From NCBI RefSeq assembly GCF_904066215.1, contig NZ_LR880474.1:2790001-2854000 (forward strand): 64,000 nt of DNA. The letters are read 5' to 3'. Both the position numbers and the translations under genes were made by a program. Origin of the DNA: Microbacterium sp. Nx66 (lineage in GTDB: Bacteria > Actinomycetota > Actinomycetes > Actinomycetales > Microbacteriaceae). The notes beneath the pieces are model-generated. The model was not told the origin of the DNA, made no database searches, and saw only the letters and a program-made list of their open reading frames with translations. Of this stretch, positions 60,345-64,000 are shown one piece after another. How positions within the stretch are numbered: the stretch's first letter is position 1; each line of letters begins with the position of its first letter.

Positions 60345-62194
60345 CGGAACACCTTCCTCATCCACATCGCGAGCCCCTCGACGGCGAGCACGGTCACGAG
60401 GATCATCAGCACGATCGCGGTCACCGTCTCGTAGCGCGAGCCCTGGCTGGCGTTCAGCAGGTAGTAGCCGACCCCGCCGCCGCCGACGATGCCGAGGATC
60501 GTGGCTGCGCGGATGTTGGTGTCGAGCATGTAGAAGCTGTGCCCGATGAGCGCGCGGGTGCCCTGCGTCAGCGTGGCCGACGTGTACGTCTGCATCCGGG
60601 TGGCGCCCACCGCCCGCAGAGCGCGCTCGGGCCCGCGGTCGACCTCCTCGAAGGAGTCGGCGATGAGCTTGCCGAGCAGTCCGATCCCGCCGATCGCGAG
60701 CGCGATGACGCCGGCCTGCGCGCCGAGACCCGTGATGACGACGAGGACGATGGCGAGGATGAGCTCGGGGATGCCGCGGATGCCCACGAGGAGCAGACGG
60801 GCGGTGCCGCGCCCTGCGGCATGCGGGGCCACGTTGCGCGCGGCGAACGAGCCGAGCAGCAGCGACGGCAGGAGGGTGAGGACGGTGGCCGCGAGCGCGA
60901 TCGCGACGGTCTCCCGCATGGCCTCCAGCATCGCGACCGTGTCGTAGCTGCCGAACGACGGCGGCCAGAACCGGGCGGCGACGTCGGGCAGCTTCGCCCA
61001 GAAGGTGAACAGGTCGGACCAGGTGATCTGGCTCACGACGACGCTGCCGACCACGACGAGGACCGCGACGATCCCGGCGGCCGTGTGACGCACCCGCTGG
61101 GCGGTCCACGGACGGCGCACCGCGGTCTGCGGGCTCTCCGCCCACGCGGGGCGATCGGCGGCGGAGGCGGACGGCCGCCGGCGCATGCGCGGATGCACGA
61201 TCCGGTCCATCCAGGACCGCGTCTGCTTCTGCTCGCCGAGCATCGCGCCGCGCACCGTGCTCGAGACGATCTCCATCACGATGCAGAGCACGAAGATCAC
61301 GAGCGCGATCCCGAGGCCCTTGCCGTAGTTCAGCGACTTGAAGGCGTAGGACATCTCGAGCCCGAGGCCGGCGACGCCCACGTAGCCGAGCACGACGCTC
61401 CCGCGCAGATTGATGTCGTTGCGGTGCAGCACTGTGGCCACCCAGCTCGGCAGCACCTGCGGGAGGATGCCCGCCGTGAACTCCTGCAGCTTCGAGCCCC
61501 CCGCGGCGCGGATCGCGAGACGTGGCCCTTCGTCGATCTGCTCGATGGCGTCCGCGAACATCTTGGAGATCATGCCGATCGAGTGGATGCCGATGGCGAG
61601 GATGCCGGGCAGCGTGCCGAGCGAGAACATGAGCACGAACGCCATGGCCAGCACCACGTCCGGCAGCGCGCGGGTGAGGACGCCGATGAATCGGGCGGCC
61701 GCGCGCCAGCCCGCGCCCGGGGTGGTGTTGGCGGCGGCGAGGTAGGCGATGGGCACGGAGAGCACGGCCGCGAGCAGCGTGCCGACGAGCACGAGGCCGA
61801 CGGTCAGCGCGATGAGCCAGGCGAGGTCGGCCGGCGCGGGGAAGGAGAGCCCGCCGACGCGGCCGAGGAAGTTCTCGGCGTTGCCCCAGCTCTGGACCAT
61901 CGCCGGGATCGAGATCCCCACGTCGCGCACCGCGAGGATGCCGAGCACGACGAGGACGAGGAGAGTGAGTCCCGCTGCGATGCGCTGCGCGGACAGCGGC
62001 CGCTTCGGCACCCGCTCCGCGACGCTCCCGCCACCCCGGGTCGCTGAGCCGCCGCCCCGGGTCGCTGAGCCGCCACCCTGGGTCGCTGAGCCGCCGCCCT
62101 GGGTCGCTGAGCCGCCGCCCTGGGTCGCTGAGCCGCCGCCCTGGGTCGCTGAGCCTGTCGAAGCGCCCCGTGTCGACGCCCCCACCGCCGTCAT
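60341..62194 (-). CDS. phnE: Fused PhnE-PhnE phosphonate ABC permease
   Basis: A 617-residue permease with two complete binding-protein-dependent transport domains (about 110-305 and 395-600), each with an EAA-like loop (Q-I-D-E-G-P-R-L-A-I-R-A-A-G-G-S and E-V-D-R-G-P-E-R-A-L-R-A-V-G-A). One chain therefore replaces the usual PhnE dimer. The N-terminus is unusual: residues ~13-55 are six near-identical G-G-G-S-A-T-Q/R units encoded by a 21-bp minisatellite. ATG 62194 overlaps the phnC stop, within a 19-bp tandem duplication. Confidence 0.9.
   Translation of the reverse strand: MTAVGASTRGASTGSATQGGGSATQGGGSATQGGGSATQGGGSATRGGGSATRGGGSVAERVPKRPLSAQRIAAGLTLLVLVVLGILAVRDVGISIPAMVQSWGNAENFLGRVGGLSFPAPADLAWLIALTVGLVLVGTLLAAVLSVPIAYLAAANTTPGAGWRAAARFIGVLTRALPDVVLAMAFVLMFSLGTLPGILAIGIHSIGMISKMFADAIEQIDEGPRLAIRAAGGSKLQEFTAGILPQVLPSWVATVLHRNDINLRGSVVLGYVGVAGLGLEMSYAFKSLNYGKGLGIALVIFVLCIVMEIVSSTVRGAMLGEQKQTRSWMDRIVHPRMRRRPSASAADRPAWAESPQTAVRRPWTAQRVRHTAAGIVAVLVVVGSVVVSQITWSDLFTFWAKLPDVAARFWPPSFGSYDTVAMLEAMRETVAIALAATVLTLLPSLLLGSFAARNVAPHAAGRGTARLLLVGIRGIPELILAIVLVVITGLGAQAGVIALAIGGIGLLGKLIADSFEEVDRGPERALRAVGATRMQTYTSATLTQGTRALIGHSFYMLDTNIRAATILGIVGGGGVGYYLLNASQGSRYETVTAIVLMILVTVLAVEGLAMWMRKVFR
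62028..62153. repeat. 21-bp minisatellite in phnE
   Basis: Six tandem 21-bp units (62028, 62049, 62070, 62091, 62112, 62133). On the plus strand the unit core is CCCTGGGTCGCTGAG preceded by CCGCCG or CCGCCA; units 1 and 2 have C for T. The array is flanked at 62154 by CCTGTCGAAGCGCC, part of a wider interspersed repeat. It encodes a flexible Gly/Ser/Thr/Gln linker. Confidence 0.95.
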
Positions 62195-62213
62195 GACGCC
62201 CCCACCGCGGTCA
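62175..62213. repeat. 19-bp tandem duplication at the phnC/phnE junction
   Basis: GACGCCCCCACCGCCGTCA (62175-62193) and GACGCCCCCACCGCGGTCA (62195-62213) differ at one base. Because the genes overlap, the same residues T-A-V-G-A-S end PhnC and begin PhnE. Confidence 0.85.
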
Positions 62214-63018
62214 CGGCGTCGACGAGCTCCACCTGCACGGCACGGATCTCCGCCGTCGTCGTCGCGACGCGGCCGTAGATCTCCATCACCTCGGCTTTGG
62301 AGAGTCCGTCCGTCGGGGTGTCCAGGACGACCTCGCCGTGTCGGAGACCCACGATCCGGTCGGCCCAGCTGATCGCGAGGTCGACCTGGTGGAGGCTGCA
62401 CACGACGGTGAGTCCTTCGTCGGCGGCGATCTCGCGGATGAGGGCCATCACCTGCTCGCTCGACTCCGGATCGAGCGAGGCGACGGGCTCGTCGGCGAGG
62501 AGGATCGCCGGCTTCTGCATGAGCGCCCGGGCGATCGCCACCCGCTGCTGCTGACCCCCGGACAGGGTGTCGCTGCGCTGATAGGCACGGTCGAGGAGGC
62601 CGACGCGATCGAGGTGCTCCAGCGCGGTCAGCTTCGTGGCGCGGGGGTAGCTCCACAGCCCGAGCCGCGGGCCGCGCATCCGCGACAGCGATCCGGTCAG
62701 CACGTTCTCCAGAACGGTCAGGGAGGGCACGAGCTCGAACTGCTGGAAGATGAAGCCCACGCTGCTGCGGAGTTCCCGCAGCGCCCGACCTTTCGTCGAG
62801 GGAACGGATGCGCCGAGCACCTCGACCGACCCGGAGCTGGGGAGCTCCAGGCCGTCGAGATGGCGCAGCAGCGTGGACTTGCCGGAACCGGAGAGCCCGA
62901 GCAGCACGACGATCTCTCCCCGCGCCACCTCGAGCGTGACGTCCTTCAGGGCGGTGGTGCTGCCGAAGGTCTTGGTGACGCCGGCGAGGCGGATGAGGGT
63001 GTCGGATGCCGCGGTCAT
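62191..63018 (-). CDS. phnC: Phosphonate ABC transporter ATPase
   Basis: A 275-residue ABC ATPase. Walker A G-L-S-G-S-G-K-S-T (42-50), Q-loop F-I-F-Q-Q-F, signature L-S-G-G-Q-Q-Q-R-V, Walker B I-L-L-A-D-E-P-V-A-S-L-D and switch H in S-L-H-Q-V-D are all present. The spacing and the V-P-S-L-T-V-L-E-N-V-L-T-G-S-L-S region match PhnC. AGGAG lies 5 nt before the ATG. It powers the fused PhnE permease with PhnD as receptor. Confidence 0.95.
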   Translation of the reverse strand: MTAASDTLIRLAGVTKTFGSTTALKDVTLEVARGEIVVLLGLSGSGKSTLLRHLDGLELPSSGSVEVLGASVPSTKGRALRELRSSVGFIFQQFELVPSLTVLENVLTGSLSRMRGPRLGLWSYPRATKLTALEHLDRVGLLDRAYQRSDTLSGGQQQRVAIARALMQKPAILLADEPVASLDPESSEQVMALIREIAADEGLTVVCSLHQVDLAISWADRIVGLRHGEVVLDTPTDGLSKAEVMEIYGRVATTTAEIRAVQVELVDAVTAVGAS

Positions 63019-63046
63019 GGCTTCTCCTGTCGTCAGGCGCGGGGCG

Positions 63047-63970
63047 TCAGCCCTGGCACTGCTCGGCTTCGGTCTCGGCGCAGATGTCGCGGATGAGGTC
63101 GTAGTAGGCGTCGTCCACCGGCTTGGTGGCGAAGAACACGCTGCGGAACGCGTCGGAGTCCGCGCTGTCGATGCCCGCCGCGATGATGTCGTCGATCGTG
63201 ACCTCGCCGAGGGCGTCGACGAGCTGCTTCGCCACGTCATCCGGCAGGGACGAGGAGTAGACGAGCGGAGCACCCGGGACCATGGTCTCGGCGATGACCT
63301 TCACCTTGTCGGACTTCTCGACCTCGGAGTCCTCGGCGAAACCGGCCTCGCACTCGACGCCCTCGCCGACCTTCTGCACGCTCACGTCGTGCTTGCCCGC
63401 GAACACGGGCGTGATGTCGGACTTCGGGTCCACGCCCGCCTCGATGAGGTTGTACGACGGGAAGAGGTAGCCGGAGGTGGACGAGGGGTCCACGAAGCAC
63501 ACCTTCTTGCCCGCGAAGTCCTCGAGGCTGGAGATGTCGCTGTCCGCCGGGACGATCGCCTGCGAGTAGTAGCCGGGCTCCTGGCCCTCCTCGGTGACGA
63601 TGGACGAGATCGGGGTGAGCTTCGCGCCGTTGTTGGTCGCGGTGACGTAGGTGAATCCGGAGAACGAGGCGACGTCGACCTTCCCGGCGACGGCGGCCTC
63701 GATGAGCGCGGCGTAGTCGGTGGACTCGTGGTACTCGACGGTCTTGCCGGTGACCTCGGCGATGTAGTCCATGAGCGGCTGGTAGTTCGTCTCGGTGTCC
63801 ACCGAGTCGGGGACGACGCCGAAGACGAGGGTGTTCTCGTCGACGGCGAATCCACCGGCCGACTGTGCGTCGCCGGGGGCGTCGGTGGCATCGGCCGATC
63901 CGGAGCAGGCGGCGAGGCCGAACGCGAGGATCGCAGCGCCGGCGAGGGCGGGGAGAGCGCGGAGCTTCAT
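63047..63970 (-). CDS. phnD: Phosphonate-binding lipoprotein
   Basis: A 307-residue substrate-binding lipoprotein. The signal (M-K-L-R-A-L-P-A-L-A-G-A-A-I-L-A-F-G-L) ends in the lipobox L-A-A-C. The PhnD fold shows L-V-F-G-V-V-P and D-Y-A-A-L-I-E-A-A-V-A-G-K-V-D-V-A-S-F-S-G-F-T-Y-V and V-C-F-V-D-P-S-S-T-S-G-Y-L-F-P. It is the first gene of the operon; GAAAGG precedes the ATG, and only 30 bp upstream are in the window, so its promoter is mostly outside. Confidence 0.94.
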   Translation of the reverse strand: MKLRALPALAGAAILAFGLAACSGSADATDAPGDAQSAGGFAVDENTLVFGVVPDSVDTETNYQPLMDYIAEVTGKTVEYHESTDYAALIEAAVAGKVDVASFSGFTYVTATNNGAKLTPISSIVTEEGQEPGYYSQAIVPADSDISSLEDFAGKKVCFVDPSSTSGYLFPSYNLIEAGVDPKSDITPVFAGKHDVSVQKVGEGVECEAGFAEDSEVEKSDKVKVIAETMVPGAPLVYSSSLPDDVAKQLVDALGEVTIDDIIAAGIDSADSDAFRSVFFATKPVDDAYYDLIRDICAETEAEQCQG

Positions 63971-64000
63971 GAGGACCTTTCAGGGTGGGAGGAGTGATCC

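Noticed and set aside
62028..62153. CRISPR-like array
   Set aside because: Units are directly adjacent without spacers, a multiple of three bases and inside an intact coding frame; no cas gene is near.

Overview
The window is a high-GC actinobacterial chromosome segment, most likely from Microbacterium or a close relative in Microbacteriaceae. The evidence is the strong G/C bias at third codon positions, frequent GTG starts, an actinobacterial-style menaquinone gene set (menA, menD, menF, menG, a polyprenyl diphosphate synthase, PLDc_N and DUF4229 neighbours), an Lhr helicase next to a Nei-type glycosylase, and small families typical of this group (DUF6412, DUF6421, DUF6716, DUF6766). About 64 protein genes are packed tightly, many with 4-base ATGA/GTGA overlaps. 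I see no rRNA, CRISPR array, transposase, integrase or phage gene. There is one atypical tRNA-like gene.

Layout. 1-9000: the 5' part of a lipoprotein gene (cut by the window edge), a ferredoxin-NADP reductase, then menaquinone genes (polyprenyl synthase, menG, DUF402, divergent menF, PPK2-type polyphosphate kinase, menD, PLDc_N). 8.8-15.7 kb: a small membrane protein with a DsbA-like thiol oxidoreductase, a rhomboid-like/DUF2156 lipid aminoacyltransferase fusion, a drug-efflux MFS gene divergent from its TetR regulator, ArfB, the tRNA-like gene and an SDR. 15.7-21.6 kb: a five-gene minus-strand cluster for a sialic-acid-like (nonulosonic acid) surface glycan. 21.9-33.8 kb: a hypothetical protein, DUF4229, menA, DUF4287, Lrp/DUF6421/SDR, an MFS transporter, a threonine aldolase, a secreted Ig-like repeat protein, a NUDIX-like protein and an esterase. 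34-42.7 kb: an ABC-F protein, Lhr, EI24 and Nei2, then a hexapeptide protein. 42.7-47 kb: a PspC-type sensor kinase and LuxR response regulator, with divergent PspC membrane genes. 47-57 kb: a housekeeping mix (glutamine amidotransferase-like, Kef antiporter, purU, nitronate monooxygenase, DUF6412-YidC, EamA, SDR, FHA, DUF6766, CinA). 57.4-64 kb: a phosphonate uptake and catabolism operon (PhnD, PhnC, fused PhnE-PhnE, FAD amine oxidoreductase, phosphonatase-like HAD, zinc alcohol dehydrogenase).

Regulation. At least 21 starts are preceded by a TANNNT -10 box exactly 6 or 7 nt upstream of ATG/GTG, which places the transcription start on the first base of the start codon. Leaderless transcription is therefore a dominant mode here, and I used it to choose several starts. 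Three divergent promoter regions carry inverted repeats that overlap these boxes (MFS/tetR, lrp/DUF6421, nitronate monooxygenase/DUF6412).

The most unusual signals are small interspersed repeats that also sit in frame inside genes. An 80-bp palindromic element occurs twice at 23.2-23.4 kb and once inside the ABC-F gene. A 28-bp element is shared, in the same reading frame, by the DUF6421 gene and phnE; in phnE it sits at the end of a 21-bp minisatellite coding for six Gly-Gly-Gly-Ser-Ala-Thr-Gln/Arg units.
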